A stretch of DNA of 64,000 bases from CAZCFB01 sp964511535 (lineage in GTDB: Bacteria > Myxococcota_A > Polyangia > GCA-2747355 > CAZCFB01), in NCBI GenBank assembly GCA_964511535.1, contig CAZEFW010000009.1, positions 1 to 64,000 of the forward strand. Reading direction: 5' to 3'. Under the pieces are notes generated by a model, which saw only the letters and a list, made by a program, of their open reading frames with translations, did no database searches and had not been told where the DNA came from. Shown here one piece after another: positions 26,601-34,939 of this stretch. The translations under genes and the position numbers were made by a program. The stretch's first letter is position 1; every line of letters begins with the position of its first letter.

Positions 26601-28004
26601 CTATCCCCCCTCCCCCTCTCGCCGCCGCCCCACCCGCCACGCCACCAGCCACATCACCCCGCACAGCCCGAGCAGGGGCCAGTCCCCTGCGTGGCTGTAA
26701 GGCGCCCCGCCCGGCGCCAGCGGCAGCTCGGCGGTGATCACCCCCGGCCCTTGCTCGAAATGATCTCGCCGCGCAAGCACCACGCCGCGCGCCGAGACGA
26801 TGGCGCTGATGCCGTTGCTCGCCGCGCGGATGACCCCGTAGCGGTTCTCCATGGCGCGGAAGATGCTGTTCTCGAGGTGGTAGTCCTTGACGAAGATCCA
26901 GTCGTTGGTCGGTACGGCCACCATCTGCGCCGCTCGCCTGCCGTGGGCCCGCGCCAGGTCGGTGAAGTTGTCGTCCTGACAGATCATGCCGCCCAGCCGC
27001 GCGCCCGCGGCCATCAACAGCACCAGCTCGCCTTTTCCAGCGCGGTACTCCTCCATCATCGGGATCAGGTGGGTCTTGCTGTACTCGCCCCGCAAGGTCC
27101 CGCCCGCGTCGATGAACGCGATGCGGTTCTCGTCCGCGCCCCGGTCGAAGTAGCCCACCGCGAGCCAGACCCCGCGCCCCCGCGCCAGGGCCGAGAGCGC
27201 CTCCATGTGCGCCGCCTTGTTATCGGGCCCCAGCCAGAACCCCACCTCCGGCGACACCACCAGCTTCGCGCCCGCGGCCGCCGCCTCCGCCAGCAGCGGC
27301 CGGTACACCCGTTCCAGCAGCGCGCTCGCCCCGGACACCCCGCGCTCCTCCAGCTGGGCCCGGGTCCAGCCCATGGCCGCGACCTTCACCCGCGCCGCCG
27401 GCGGCTCGGACCAGTAGGATGCGTTGACGCCCCCTACCAGCGCCAGCAGCCCGGCGAGCGCCAGCAGCACCCTGCCCCGTCGCTGCCGCTGCACCGCCGC
27501 CCGCACCGCCAGCGCCTGGACCGCGACCACCACGAACACCACCCCCGGCACCCCGACCAGCGCCACGAACTGAGCGCCCGGCGGGAAGGCGCTCCACACG
27601 CGGACGAAGCTCTGAGCGGTGCCCCAGATCGGCACCAGGGTGAAGTCGATCCACTCCACCAGCATGGCCGCCGCCGCCGCACCCAGGGCGCCGATGATGC
27701 CCCCCGCGCGCAGCGCCCACCACGCCCCGAGGGAGGTGAGCATCCAGATGAGCGACAGGTAGAGCCCGAGCCCGGCGGCCATGGCCACGGGGAACTGGAG
27801 CAGGATGGCCAGCGGCACGTTGAAGGTCAGCGACAGCAGCAGCCCGGCGAGCAGCGCATGTCGGGCTCTGGAGACATGGCGCTCCAGCGCCACAAGCCAC
27901 GGAATCAGCGCCACCGCCTGCAGCGGCCAGGCGTGGACCGGGAAGTCCGACAGGAAAAGCAGCCCCCCGCTCACCAGGGGCAATATGTAGCGCATCCAGG
28001 TCAT
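26601..28004 (-). CDS. lnt: Apolipoprotein N-acyltransferase-like protein
   Basis: 467 residues: about six N-terminal membrane helices (5-190) and a periplasmic nitrilase-fold domain. The catalytic triad is visible as Glu253 (SPEVGF), Lys310 (EYSKTHLIPMMEEY) and Cys342 (ICQDDNFTDLAR), in the order and spacing of Lnt. Lnt transfers a fatty acid from phospholipid to the N-terminal Cys of lipoproteins. The Cys motif differs from the CYE of proteobacterial Lnt, so a divergent Lnt or a related membrane amidase/acyltransferase is possible. Many lipoproteins in this window would be substrates. Just downstream is a short GTGGGGGCACG-type duplication of no clear meaning. Confidence 0.83.
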   Translation of the reverse strand: MTWMRYILPLVSGGLLFLSDFPVHAWPLQAVALIPWLVALERHVSRARHALLAGLLLSLTFNVPLAILLQFPVAMAAGLGLYLSLIWMLTSLGAWWALRAGGIIGALGAAAAAMLVEWIDFTLVPIWGTAQSFVRVWSAFPPGAQFVALVGVPGVVFVVVAVQALAVRAAVQRQRRGRVLLALAGLLALVGGVNASYWSEPPAARVKVAAMGWTRAQLEERGVSGASALLERVYRPLLAEAAAAGAKLVVSPEVGFWLGPDNKAAHMEALSALARGRGVWLAVGYFDRGADENRIAFIDAGGTLRGEYSKTHLIPMMEEYRAGKGELVLLMAAGARLGGMICQDDNFTDLARAHGRRAAQMVAVPTNDWIFVKDYHLENSIFRAMENRYGVIRAASNGISAIVSARGVVLARRDHFEQGPGVITAELPLAPGGAPYSHAGDWPLLGLCGVMWLVAWRVGRRREGEGG

Positions 28005-28092
28005 CCATCACGCCGGTCAACGCCAGCGCCAGCCGCCGCCCACCGCTCCATGTCATACTTGTCTTCAGAGTACCTCAAAGGGGGAAAGAGAC

Positions 28093-28818
28093 GTGACGCT
28101 GATGAAACCCTTTCTGCTCATCCTGGTGCCGCTGCTTCTGTCGCCGGCGGCCTGCGCGCCCTACCACGCGGGCGGCCGCCCCGTATCTGTCATCGCCCAG
28201 GCCCCGCCCCCGCCGCACCACGAAGCGGTCCCGGTCCAGCACCGCCATGGCACAGTCTGGGTGGCCGGCTACTGGTACTGGAACGGCGCGCGCTATGTCT
28301 GGATCCCCGGCAGGTGGCTCACGCCACCCCGGGCGGGCATGGTCTGGTACGTGGGGGGCTACACCGTGTATGGCCACGGCTACGCCTGGTCATCCGGCTA
28401 CTGGGGCTACATGGATCACCAGCCAGCGGTGGTCTACGTGCACCGCCGCCGACACCCGAGGCACTACCACGGTGGCTACCGCCACCGGCGAGGGCACCGG
28501 GCCCACGGACATGGCCACGCCCACAGCAGCGGCCACTCTCATGCCCAGCGCCGCCCCCATCGCCGCGGCCGGGTGAGCGCGCCGGCGCACACCGTCCACC
28601 GCGCGCCACACCGCAGCGGCCGGCTCGCGGCGCCCCCGGCCAGCGCAGGGGGCCAGCCGAGCCCCATGGTGATGGGACGGGATCGACGCCGCGGCCGCAT
28701 GAGCGCGCCGCCGCCTGCCCCGTCGCGCCGCGGCAGGCGAGCAGGTCCTGCCCCGGCCAGAGAGCCGGCGCCATCGCCAGGGCGCCGCGGGCGAGCGCCA
28801 GCCCCTCCCGCCGAGTAG
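28093..28818 (+). CDS. YXWGXW-repeat lipoprotein with His/Arg-rich tail
   Basis: 241 residues preceded by a GGGGGAAAGAG ribosome-site region. The signal ends at LLSPAACAP (Cys21). The mature part has the YXWGXW-type repeat WVAGYWYWNGARYVWIPGRW and a similar AWSSGYWGYMD. The second half is dominated by His, Arg, Pro and Ala (HRAHGHGHAHSSGHSHA, then RRGRMSAPP repeats). It is expected to be a periplasmic or outer-membrane lipoprotein, possibly metal- or polyanion-binding. The 3' half has low complexity, and no enzymatic function is suggested. Confidence 0.72.
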   Translation: MTLMKPFLLILVPLLLSPAACAPYHAGGRPVSVIAQAPPPPHHEAVPVQHRHGTVWVAGYWYWNGARYVWIPGRWLTPPRAGMVWYVGGYTVYGHGYAWSSGYWGYMDHQPAVVYVHRRRHPRHYHGGYRHRRGHRAHGHGHAHSSGHSHAQRRPHRRGRVSAPAHTVHRAPHRSGRLAAPPASAGGQPSPMVMGRDRRRGRMSAPPPAPSRRGRRAGPAPAREPAPSPGRRGRAPAPPAE

Positions 28819-28852
28819 CGTGGGCAGCCCTTCTGTGCGTTAATCTGCCTCC

Positions 28853-29977
28853 ATGAGCAGCGTGGACTGCGACGCAGTGGTCATCGGCGCGGGGGTGGTA
28901 GGCCTGGCCGTGAGCGCGCGCCTGGCCCGGCGCGGCGTGCAGGTGATGCTGCTGGAACGCCACGAGGGTCCAGGCCGGGAAACCTCCAGCCGAAACAGCG
29001 AGGTGATCCACGCCGGGATCTACTACCCGACCGGCTCCCTCAAGGCGCGCCTCTGTGTTGAGGGCAGCCGGCGGCTCAAGCGCTTCTGTGATGACCACGG
29101 CGTGCCCAGGCGAACGCCTGGCAAGCTCATCGTGGCGGTGGAGCAGGATGAGATCCCGGAGCTCGAACGCCTGGCTGCCCTGGGCAACGAAAACGGCGCC
29201 GCCGACCTCCGCTTGTTGGAGGGCCCCGAGGTCCGGGCGATGGAGCCCCACGTGCGCGCCGTCGCCGCGCTCCACTCCCCGGGCACCGGGATCGTGGATT
29301 CCCACGAGCTGATGAAGGCCCTCGAGGCGCAGGCGCGCGGCGCTGGCGGCCATGTGGCCTACCGGTGCGCGGTGACCGGCATCCACCGGCAGAAAGATCA
29401 CTACAGCGTCAGGGTCAGGGATCCTGCGGGCCAGGAGGCGATCACCTGCCGCGCGGTGATCAACTGCGCCGGCCTGGAGGCTGATCGGGTGGCGGCCCTG
29501 GCAGGCGCGCCGACAGAACCGCTGCGCTGGTGCAAGGGCGCGTACTTCACCCTGGGCGGGCCCTGGTCTCGTCGGGTGAAGCGCCTGATCTACCCAGCCC
29601 CCAATCCCCGCCTCACCAGCCTGGGCATCCACCTGACCCTCGACCTGGCAGGCCGCACCAGGCTGGGCCCAGACGTCACGTATGTGGCGCGTGACGACGT
29701 GACCCTCGACGTGGATCCGTCTGCAGCCAGCAGATTCCACGAGGCTGCCAGCCGCTACCTTCCCGGCATCACGGTGGACCAGCTCTCCCCGGACACCGCC
29801 GGCATCCGGCCCAAACTTCAGGGGCCTGACGACCCGTGGCGGGACTTCGTGGTGCGTGAAGAATCTGCTGCAGGCTTGCCCGGACTGGTCAACCTGCTCG
29901 GCATCGAGAGCCCTGGACTGACCAGCTGCCTGCCTCTTGCAGATCTCGTTGTTGACACGCTGCGTCACCTGTTGTAG
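28853..29977 (+). CDS. lhgO: FAD-dependent oxidoreductase, L-2-hydroxyglutarate oxidase type
   Basis: 374 residues of the DAO fold. The FAD-binding motif is VIGAGVVGLAVSARLARRG (from residue 10), followed by LLERHEGPGRETSSRNSEVIHAGIYYPTG, the characteristic block of the L-2-hydroxyglutarate dehydrogenase/oxidase family. Further family blocks are VINCAGLEAD, LTSLGIHLTLDLAGRTRLGPD and SPGLTSCLPLAD. It should oxidise L-2-hydroxyglutarate to 2-oxoglutarate, clearing a by-product of malate dehydrogenase and transferring electrons to oxygen or quinone. The gene stands alone. The symbol follows the E. coli gene and is by family only. Confidence 0.85.
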   Translation: MSSVDCDAVVIGAGVVGLAVSARLARRGVQVMLLERHEGPGRETSSRNSEVIHAGIYYPTGSLKARLCVEGSRRLKRFCDDHGVPRRTPGKLIVAVEQDEIPELERLAALGNENGAADLRLLEGPEVRAMEPHVRAVAALHSPGTGIVDSHELMKALEAQARGAGGHVAYRCAVTGIHRQKDHYSVRVRDPAGQEAITCRAVINCAGLEADRVAALAGAPTEPLRWCKGAYFTLGGPWSRRVKRLIYPAPNPRLTSLGIHLTLDLAGRTRLGPDVTYVARDDVTLDVDPSAASRFHEAASRYLPGITVDQLSPDTAGIRPKLQGPDDPWRDFVVREESAAGLPGLVNLLGIESPGLTSCLPLADLVVDTLRHLL

Positions 29978-30167
29978 TTGCGCAGAGTGTCATTGAATCA
30001 TTGTGTAAGAATCCAACTCTACTGAGACGCCAGGATGTGGTTGACAGCGCACAAAAGGCCCGCTCATTACACTCCCACTGGATTTTGTGCGATCCCGTGC
30101 TCGTATCCCCGGGCTCTGGAACCCAATATAGGGTGGAATTTTTCAACACCAGGAGGATTATCTGGGG

Positions 30168-30196
30168 TTGACATGTTCCAGCTTGGGGGTAACATT
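30168..30196 (+). promoter_or_regulatory. Sigma70-type promoter ahead of the Cse60-like gene
   Basis: TTGACA (30168-30173), 17 bases, then AACATT (30191-30196, 3/6 to TATAAT). The -35 is perfect and the -10 weak. The next gene starts 38 bases further on. Confidence 0.45.
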
Positions 30197-30234
30197 ACAT
30201 CCACATTGTAACGGTGTCACAGACGAGGTAAGGG

Positions 30235-30450
30235 ATGAAATACAACGCGGTCAAAGTTTTTTCAGCGACCAAGGCGAGAGACCGAGAGCACCTCGGTGAC
30301 CGTCTGACCGACTGGCTCGACGATCATCCCGAGGTGAGCGTGATTGACACGGTGGTGACACAGAGTTCTGACAAGGAGTTTCACTGTTTGAGCATCACGA
30401 TCTTCTACCAGTCCGCTGGCGGAAGCGATGCACAGGCTGTGGCTTTATAA
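30235..30450 (+). CDS. Small Cse60-like protein
   Basis: 71 residues. The pattern VKVFSATKARDREHLGDRLT, then WLDDHPEVSVIDTVV and HCLSITIFYQ matches the small Cse60 family: an N-terminal strand with the VKVF motif, a helix, and two strands. The family was named for a sporulation gene in Bacillus but is also found in non-sporulating bacteria; its biochemistry is unknown. The base composition is lower in GC than that of its neighbours, and the gene has its own promoter-like region. It lies alone in a 1.1-kb gene-poor stretch. Confidence 0.65.
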   Translation: MKYNAVKVFSATKARDREHLGDRLTDWLDDHPEVSVIDTVVTQSSDKEFHCLSITIFYQSAGGSDAQAVAL

Positions 30451-30579
30451 GGCAGGGACCCTACCCCATATCCTTCCTCCTTCCCTTTTCCCGTTGTACC
30501 GCCCCCCGGTGGGTGTAATGAGTTCCTACCCTGCCCGCCCGTCGGGGGGAGGTCTATTAGCTTCCTGCTTCTGAAATCC

Positions 30580-30660
30580 TCAGGTCAGGGAGACCGTGAT
30601 CCCGAAGCAGATGGCACCGACCAGCAGGAAGATGCCCAGGTATCTCGCTAGAAGTTTCAT
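30580..30660 (-). CDS. 26-residue single-helix micro-ORF
   Basis: MKLLARYLGIFLLVGAICFG followed by ITVSLT and a stop. It is one clean transmembrane helix with a basic N-terminus, the form of many bacterial small membrane proteins. It lies 180 bases downstream of the DUF5989 gene on the same strand, with a palindrome just ahead (30694-30708). A ribosome site is only weakly visible (GTGGTG). It is listed because the helix is complete and in an otherwise empty region, but it could be chance. Confidence 0.35.
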   Translation of the reverse strand: MKLLARYLGIFLLVGAICFGITVSLT

Positions 30661-30693
30661 CACCACTCTGTTAGTTGACTGCAAGGCTCGTTC

Positions 30694-30708
30694 CGTTTGA
30701 TCCAAACG
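30694..30708. promoter_or_regulatory. Palindrome CGTTTGATCCAAACG
   Basis: Perfect 6-bp arms CGTTTG/CAAACG with a 3-base spacer, 34 bases upstream of the micro-ORF start. Candidate operator; no regulator is known. Confidence 0.4.
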
Positions 30709-30781
30709 CGTCAGACCCCCTGCTGGCCTGAAATACATTGAGAAAATTGGATCGGCGGCGTCAACCTGAGAGGCTGCAGCC

Positions 30782-30795
30782 TGACATGAGTGTCA
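30782..30795. promoter_or_regulatory. Dyad TGACA-N4-TGTCA
   Basis: Perfect 5-bp inverted repeat (TGACATGAGTGTCA) between the two small minus-strand genes. Candidate regulator-binding site. Confidence 0.35.
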
Positions 30796-30839
30796 TGGGT
30801 GTGGCGAAGATCTCACACTCGGCGCGTCAGATTTCCCAC

Positions 30840-31016
30840 TCAGTGCATGGGGTAGACGAACGGCGCCACCGATGAGCTCTCCAGCAAAAACATCAGGCCC
30901 ACCAGGATCAACAGGATGATGATGAGAGGCACCAGCCACCACTTCTTCTCGTTGACGAGGAAGGAGATGAACTCGCGAAAGATCCCGGGCTGTCCGCTGT
31001 CTTCGTTATCTGGCAT
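30840..31016 (-). CDS. DUF5989 small membrane protein
   Basis: 58 residues. The sequence contains FREFISFLVNEKKWWLVPLI, then a hydrophobic helix and SSVAPFVYPMH. This is the full DUF5989 pattern: an amphipathic start, KKWW at the membrane edge, one helix, and a conserved APFxY end. Members are usually about 50 residues and in other genomes often lie by an SxtJ-type membrane protein and a carbamoyltransferase; neither is present here. The start ATG at 31016 follows CTGGAGTCAC, giving GGAG spacing of about six. Function unknown, but the match over the whole length makes it a convincing gene. Confidence 0.78.
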   Translation of the reverse strand: MPDNEDSGQPGIFREFISFLVNEKKWWLVPLIIILLILVGLMFLLESSSVAPFVYPMH

Positions 31017-31132
31017 GTGACTCCAGCGATGATTTCACAGCTCCCCCCCGGGTGCAAATGTTGCCCGCCCACAGGCGGTACTTGGCAGGCGGGGTTGCGG
31101 GGAGAGCCGCGGGTAGGATACTACCGTTGACC

Positions 31133-32941
31133 ATGTCGGACGGCTCTCCCGAAAACCCGAAGGACACTTATTCGCAGCGGCTGGTGCTGCGCCGCCGGGC
31201 GCTCAAGGCGCGAGAGCGCACCGACGCCCGCCTGTCCAACGCCCGGCTCGGCGTGTTCATCGCCGGGCTCGGCCTCGGCGCCTACCTGCTGTGGGGCGAC
31301 GGGCTCAACCCCGTGTGGCTCGCGCTGCCCGGCGCCTGCTTCCTGGTGCTCGTGGTCTTGCACGACCGCGTCATCCGCCGCCTGGAGCGAGCCCGAGACG
31401 CGGTGACCTACTACCAGCGCGGCCTGGACCGCCTCGCCGACAACTGGCAGGAGCACGGCATCGCCGACGAGAGCTACTGCCCCGACGACCACCCCTACGC
31501 CGCTGACCTGGACTTGTTCGGGCGCGGCTCCCTTTACCAGCTGCTGTGCGCCGCCCGTACCCGGGCCGGCGAGGAGACCCTGGCCGCGTGGCTGTTGACC
31601 CCCGCGCCCATCCAGGAGGCTCGCAGACGCCAGGCCGCGGTGCAGGAGCTCACCAGCCGCCTCGACTTGCGCGAGGATCTGGCCCTGCTGGGTGGCGGCG
31701 TCCGGGCGCGAGTGCGGCCCGGAGCCCTGGAGCGCTGGGCAGACGAGGCCCCCTTCTTCCCCGGCGCGGTGGGAGGCGCCATGCGCGCCGCCTCCATCCT
31801 GATCCCCCTCGGGGCGGTGGCCGCCGCGGTGGCCTGGGCCGCCGACGTGGCCGGCGGCGCCATGCTGCTGGTGGCGCTGGTCATCTCCTGGGCCTGCCAC
31901 CGGCTGGTCAAGGGTCGCCTGGAACGCCTGATGGCCGGCGTGGATCGAGCAGAGCGGGATCTCGTGGTGCTGGGGCGGCTGCTGGCGCGCCTGGAGACCG
32001 AGCCGATGCAGGCGCCCATGTTGGCCGAGCTGGCGGCGACCCTCGGCCGCGACGGAGTGCCCGCCGCGGCGGCCATCCGCAAGCTGAGCCGCCTGGTCAG
32101 CCTGCAAGACTCAATGAAGAACGCCTTCTTCGCCCCGGTCGGGCTCGCCCTGATGTGGTTCTTTCACACCGGCCTGGCCATCGAGCGCTGGCGCCTGCGC
32201 CACGGGTCTCGGGTCAGCGGCTGGCTCGCGGCGGTGGGCCAGCTCGAGGCGCTCTCCTCCCTGGCGGGGTACGCCTACGAGCGGCCGGATGACCCGTTCC
32301 CCGAGCTGCAGGAGCAGGGGCCGCTGCTGGAGGCCGAGGCGCTGGGCCACCCGCTGCTGCCGCGCAAGGCGTGCGTGCGCAACCCGGTTCGGCTGGACCA
32401 GGACCGGCGCATGCTGGTGGTCAGCGGCTCCAACATGTCCGGCAAGAGCACCCTGCTGCGCACCGTCGGCGTCAACGCGGTGCTGGCCCAGGCCGGCGCG
32501 CCGGTCATGGCCGCGCGCCTGGCCATGTCCCCGCTGATGCCGGGCGCCACCATCCGGGTGCAGGACTCGCTGCAGCGCGGCGCCTCCCGGTTCTATCAGG
32601 AGATCAGCACGCTGAAGCTGCTGATGGACCTCACGAGCGAGCAGCCCCCGCTGCTCTTCTTGCTCGACGAGATCCTGCACGGCACCAACTCCCAGGACCG
32701 CCGCGTGGGGGCGGCGGCGCTGCTCGAGCGCATGCTCGACGCGGGGGCCGTGGGCCTGGTCACCACCCACGACCTCGCCCTGTCCGAGGAGATCGACCGC
32801 TTCGGCGGCCGCGCGGCCAACGTGCACTTCGTGGATCAGGTGAGCGACGGCCAGCTCAGCTTCGATTACAAGGTGCGCGACGGGGTGGTCAGCCGCTCCA
32901 ACGCCATCGCGCTGATGCGCTCGGTGGGTCTACCCGTCTGA
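31133..32941 (+). CDS. Membrane-associated MutS-family ATPase
   Basis: 602 residues from the ATG at 31133. Two N-terminal hydrophobic helices (about 38-80) and another pair near 220-265 precede MutS core helices and the MutS ATPase domain: Walker A GSNMSGKST (432-440), RVQDSLQRGASRFYQEI, Walker B LLFLLDE (507-513) with GTNSQDRRVG, and the switch TTHDLALSE. The DNA mismatch-reading domain I of MutS is absent. Proteins of this build form a separate family of unknown role; classical mismatch repair is not implied. An upstream in-frame ATG at 31052 adds 27 residues of unlikely sequence. The 3' end overlaps the next, convergent gene by 12 bases. Confidence 0.8.
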   Translation: MSDGSPENPKDTYSQRLVLRRRALKARERTDARLSNARLGVFIAGLGLGAYLLWGDGLNPVWLALPGACFLVLVVLHDRVIRRLERARDAVTYYQRGLDRLADNWQEHGIADESYCPDDHPYAADLDLFGRGSLYQLLCAARTRAGEETLAAWLLTPAPIQEARRRQAAVQELTSRLDLREDLALLGGGVRARVRPGALERWADEAPFFPGAVGGAMRAASILIPLGAVAAAVAWAADVAGGAMLLVALVISWACHRLVKGRLERLMAGVDRAERDLVVLGRLLARLETEPMQAPMLAELAATLGRDGVPAAAAIRKLSRLVSLQDSMKNAFFAPVGLALMWFFHTGLAIERWRLRHGSRVSGWLAAVGQLEALSSLAGYAYERPDDPFPELQEQGPLLEAEALGHPLLPRKACVRNPVRLDQDRRMLVVSGSNMSGKSTLLRTVGVNAVLAQAGAPVMAARLAMSPLMPGATIRVQDSLQRGASRFYQEISTLKLLMDLTSEQPPLLFLLDEILHGTNSQDRRVGAAALLERMLDAGAVGLVTTHDLALSEEIDRFGGRAANVHFVDQVSDGQLSFDYKVRDGVVSRSNAIALMRSVGLPV

Positions 32942-33430
32942 GGCCAACGCCTTGAGCCGGGCCACCTCGTCCAGGTCCACCCGCAGGTGCAGGTTCAGCT
33001 TGAACGGCTCGCTGGAGAACTCCCCCGGCTCCGACTCGTAGAGGATCGCTGTCACCGGGCCGACCTCCCAGCTGTGATCACCCTCGCCGCCCGAGTCCCC
33101 CGGGCCGAGCAGCGCCTGCAGCCCGGGCATGAACCTGTCCAGGTCGAAGCGGGCGTACCCTTCGTCCCCCGCGTACCCGATCTCCAGCACGCTGGTCAGC
33201 TCGCGCAGCTCGCGATCCATGTGCTCGCTCTTCCAGAACCGGCAGTAGACGCTCTGCAGCAGCCCGTCGAAGGCCGGCTTGCGCCAGGTGTACTGCCGGT
33301 AGTGCCGGTTCTCCTCCACGTGGGGATCGTGGAAGGCAGCCACCCGCGCCTCGTCCCAGCCCCACTCCAGCACCTGGCTGTCGTCAAAGGGGAAGCCGAA
33401 CCTGAGCCGCACGTTGGTCAGCCAGTCCAT
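32930..33430 (-). CDS. Hypothetical cytoplasmic protein
   Basis: 166 residues with no signal, membrane helix or Cys cluster. It is rich in Trp, Tyr and acidic residues (DDSQVLEWGWDEARVAAFHD; HYRQYTWRKPAFDGLLQS). I recognise no family. It overlaps the convergent MutS-like gene by 12 bases and is followed upstream by three minus-strand genes with short gaps, so it may be the last gene of that unit. Codon pattern and high third-position GC support a real gene. Confidence 0.6.
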   Translation of the reverse strand: MDWLTNVRLRFGFPFDDSQVLEWGWDEARVAAFHDPHVEENRHYRQYTWRKPAFDGLLQSVYCRFWKSEHMDRELRELTSVLEIGYAGDEGYARFDLDRFMPGLQALLGPGDSGGEGDHSWEVGPVTAILYESEPGEFSSEPFKLNLHLRVDLDEVARLKALASDG

Positions 33431-33459
33431 GGGCGCGCCGCCGCGAGGCCCCCGGCGCT

Positions 33460-33810
33460 TCAGTACGCCCGGCCCAGCCGCTCCAGCACGAGGTCAGCGT
33501 CGCCGAGCTTCTGCATCAGCGCGTCCGCCTCGTCGCCGAGCTCCTTGACCACCGCCCGGGCCGAGTGCACCTCCCTGGCGCCGAGGATGTAGCAGGGCCT
33601 GCCGTGCTGATCGAGGTACAGGCCATCGCGGGGCACCTCGGGGGTCATATCGTCGTACTGATTCGGCGGCTCGGCCGCTTGCACCAGGGCCCAGCGGTCC
33701 CGGTCGAACAGCAGCACGTCCACCAGCTCCGCCCGGAAATCTGCCTCAAGCTTGAACCAGCCAGGGGCGCCGTGGGGCCCCCGGAGCAGCCATACAGTCT
33801 TGTCGCTCAT
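33460..33810 (-). CDS. Hypothetical protein coupled to chorismate-synthase-like gene
   Basis: 116 residues. The start ATG overlaps the stop of the aroC-like gene (ATGA, 33807-33810), so translation is coupled. The sequence has a compact beta-rich N-terminal half (TVWLLRGPHGAPGWFKLEAD) and a C-terminal helix (EADALMQKLGDADLVLERLG). There is no signal or membrane segment, and no family is recognised. The coupling suggests it works with, or stabilises, the chorismate-synthase homologue (inference). Confidence 0.6.
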   Translation of the reverse strand: MSDKTVWLLRGPHGAPGWFKLEADFRAELVDVLLFDRDRWALVQAAEPPNQYDDMTPEVPRDGLYLDQHGRPCYILGAREVHSARAVVKELGDEADALMQKLGDADLVLERLGRAY

Positions 33811-34892
33811 GGGTCGTCCGTTCCTTTCTCTTCGGCCGCGCCGGACAGCGCCCGGTGGGCCAGATTCGCGTCGAGCAGCACGGAGGCCACCATCGCCTCC
33901 ACCACAGGCACAAGCCGCGGCACCACGCAGGGCACGAAGCCGCTGGCCAGAGAGAAGACGATGGGGTTGCCGTCTCCGTCCAGGGTGCTCTGCGGCTTGA
34001 GCAGCGAGGGCGCCGGCTTGAACGCCACCCGCGCCACCACCTCCTCGCCGTTTGAGATTCCGCCGAGGATGCCCCCGGCCTTGTTGGTCTCGAACCCGTC
34101 CGGCGTGATCGGATCGTTGGCCTCGCTCCCCTGCATACGCGCCAGGGCGAACCCCGCTCCGAACGCCACCCCCCGTGCGCCGCGGATGCTCATCAGCGCT
34201 GCCGCCAGCAACGCGTCCAGCGCGGCGAACACAGGGTCGCCCCACCCCACCGGCACCCCGCTGGCCCGCACCTCGATCACGCCGCCGAGGGTGTCGCCAT
34301 CCTGAAAGGCGATCTGGACCGCCTCGGCCATGGCCTCCAGCTGATCCGGGTCGGCGCAGCACAGCGGGTTGCGCGCGATCTCCACCGGCTCGTAGCACAG
34401 GGCGCGCACCCCGCCGAGCTCGCTGGTGTGGCCCAGCACGGTGACCCCCTGGGTGGCGAGCACCTGCCGCGCCACGGTGCCGGAGACCACGCGGGTCAGG
34501 TTCTCCCGGAAGGTCGCGCGGCCCGGCGCCCCCTTGCCGGCGCTGCCGAACTTGGCGCGCCAGGTGAAGTCCGGGTGGCCGGGTCGCACCACGCCGTCGA
34601 GGGCGTCGTCGCCCTCCTCCGGAATGGGGGGGTTGCTGATCATCAGCCCCAGCGGCGCGCCCGTGGTCACCCCCTCGCACAACCCCGACATCACGCTCAC
34701 CCGGTCCTGCTCGCTGGCCACGCCGTCGCCAGGGGCGCCGCCGGCCCTGCCCTGGCAGCGGTCCACCTGGTACTGGATCTGCTCCAGGTCCAGCTCGAGC
34801 CCCGCGGGGACCCCGTCCAGGAGGACCCCCAGCCCGGGGCCGTACTCCTCGCCGAAGGTGGAGGTGCGATAGATCCTGCCGAAGCTGTTCAT
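33807..34892 (-). CDS. Chorismate-synthase homologue with His17 replaced by Tyr
   Basis: 361 residues aligning throughout with chorismate synthase (AroC), which makes chorismate from EPSP with reduced FMN. Conserved blocks are FGEEYGPGLGVLLDGVPAGL (14-33), DRVSVMSGLCEGVTTGAPLG, RPGHPDFTWRAKFG (103-116), GILGGISNGE and FKPAPSLLKPQ. The normal GESHG is GEEYG, so the invariant His at 17 is Tyr, while the second His (106, RPGHPD) is kept. The canonical DRRRPG loop reads DRCQGRAGG, and GGGRxSARET reads GAPGRATFREN. It may be a divergent active enzyme or a paralogue with another role. A true aroC is not seen in the window. Confidence 0.8.
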   Translation of the reverse strand: MNSFGRIYRTSTFGEEYGPGLGVLLDGVPAGLELDLEQIQYQVDRCQGRAGGAPGDGVASEQDRVSVMSGLCEGVTTGAPLGLMISNPPIPEEGDDALDGVVRPGHPDFTWRAKFGSAGKGAPGRATFRENLTRVVSGTVARQVLATQGVTVLGHTSELGGVRALCYEPVEIARNPLCCADPDQLEAMAEAVQIAFQDGDTLGGVIEVRASGVPVGWGDPVFAALDALLAAALMSIRGARGVAFGAGFALARMQGSEANDPITPDGFETNKAGGILGGISNGEEVVARVAFKPAPSLLKPQSTLDGDGNPIVFSLASGFVPCVVPRLVPVVEAMVASVLLDANLAHRALSGAAEEKGTDDP

Positions 34893-34939
34893 CTGGAGCT
34901 ACGTCTCTCCCGGGTCGATCTGCTGCGCCGCTCGCCTCG

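Noticed and set aside
26560..26610. Duplicated CACCGTGCCCCCAC sequence beyond the Lnt-like gene as a regulatory repeat
   Set aside because: Only two adjacent copies in C-rich sequence; could be slippage or sequence error, with nothing to support function.
26352..28856. 834-codon plus-strand frame opposite the Lnt-like gene
   Set aside because: Shadow frame; the Lnt-like gene shows a complete Glu-Lys-Cys triad and membrane helices.
30044..30072. TTGACA followed by a poor -10 upstream of the Cse60-like gene
   Set aside because: The -35 is perfect but no acceptable -10 lies at 16-18 bases; the element at 30168 is better placed.
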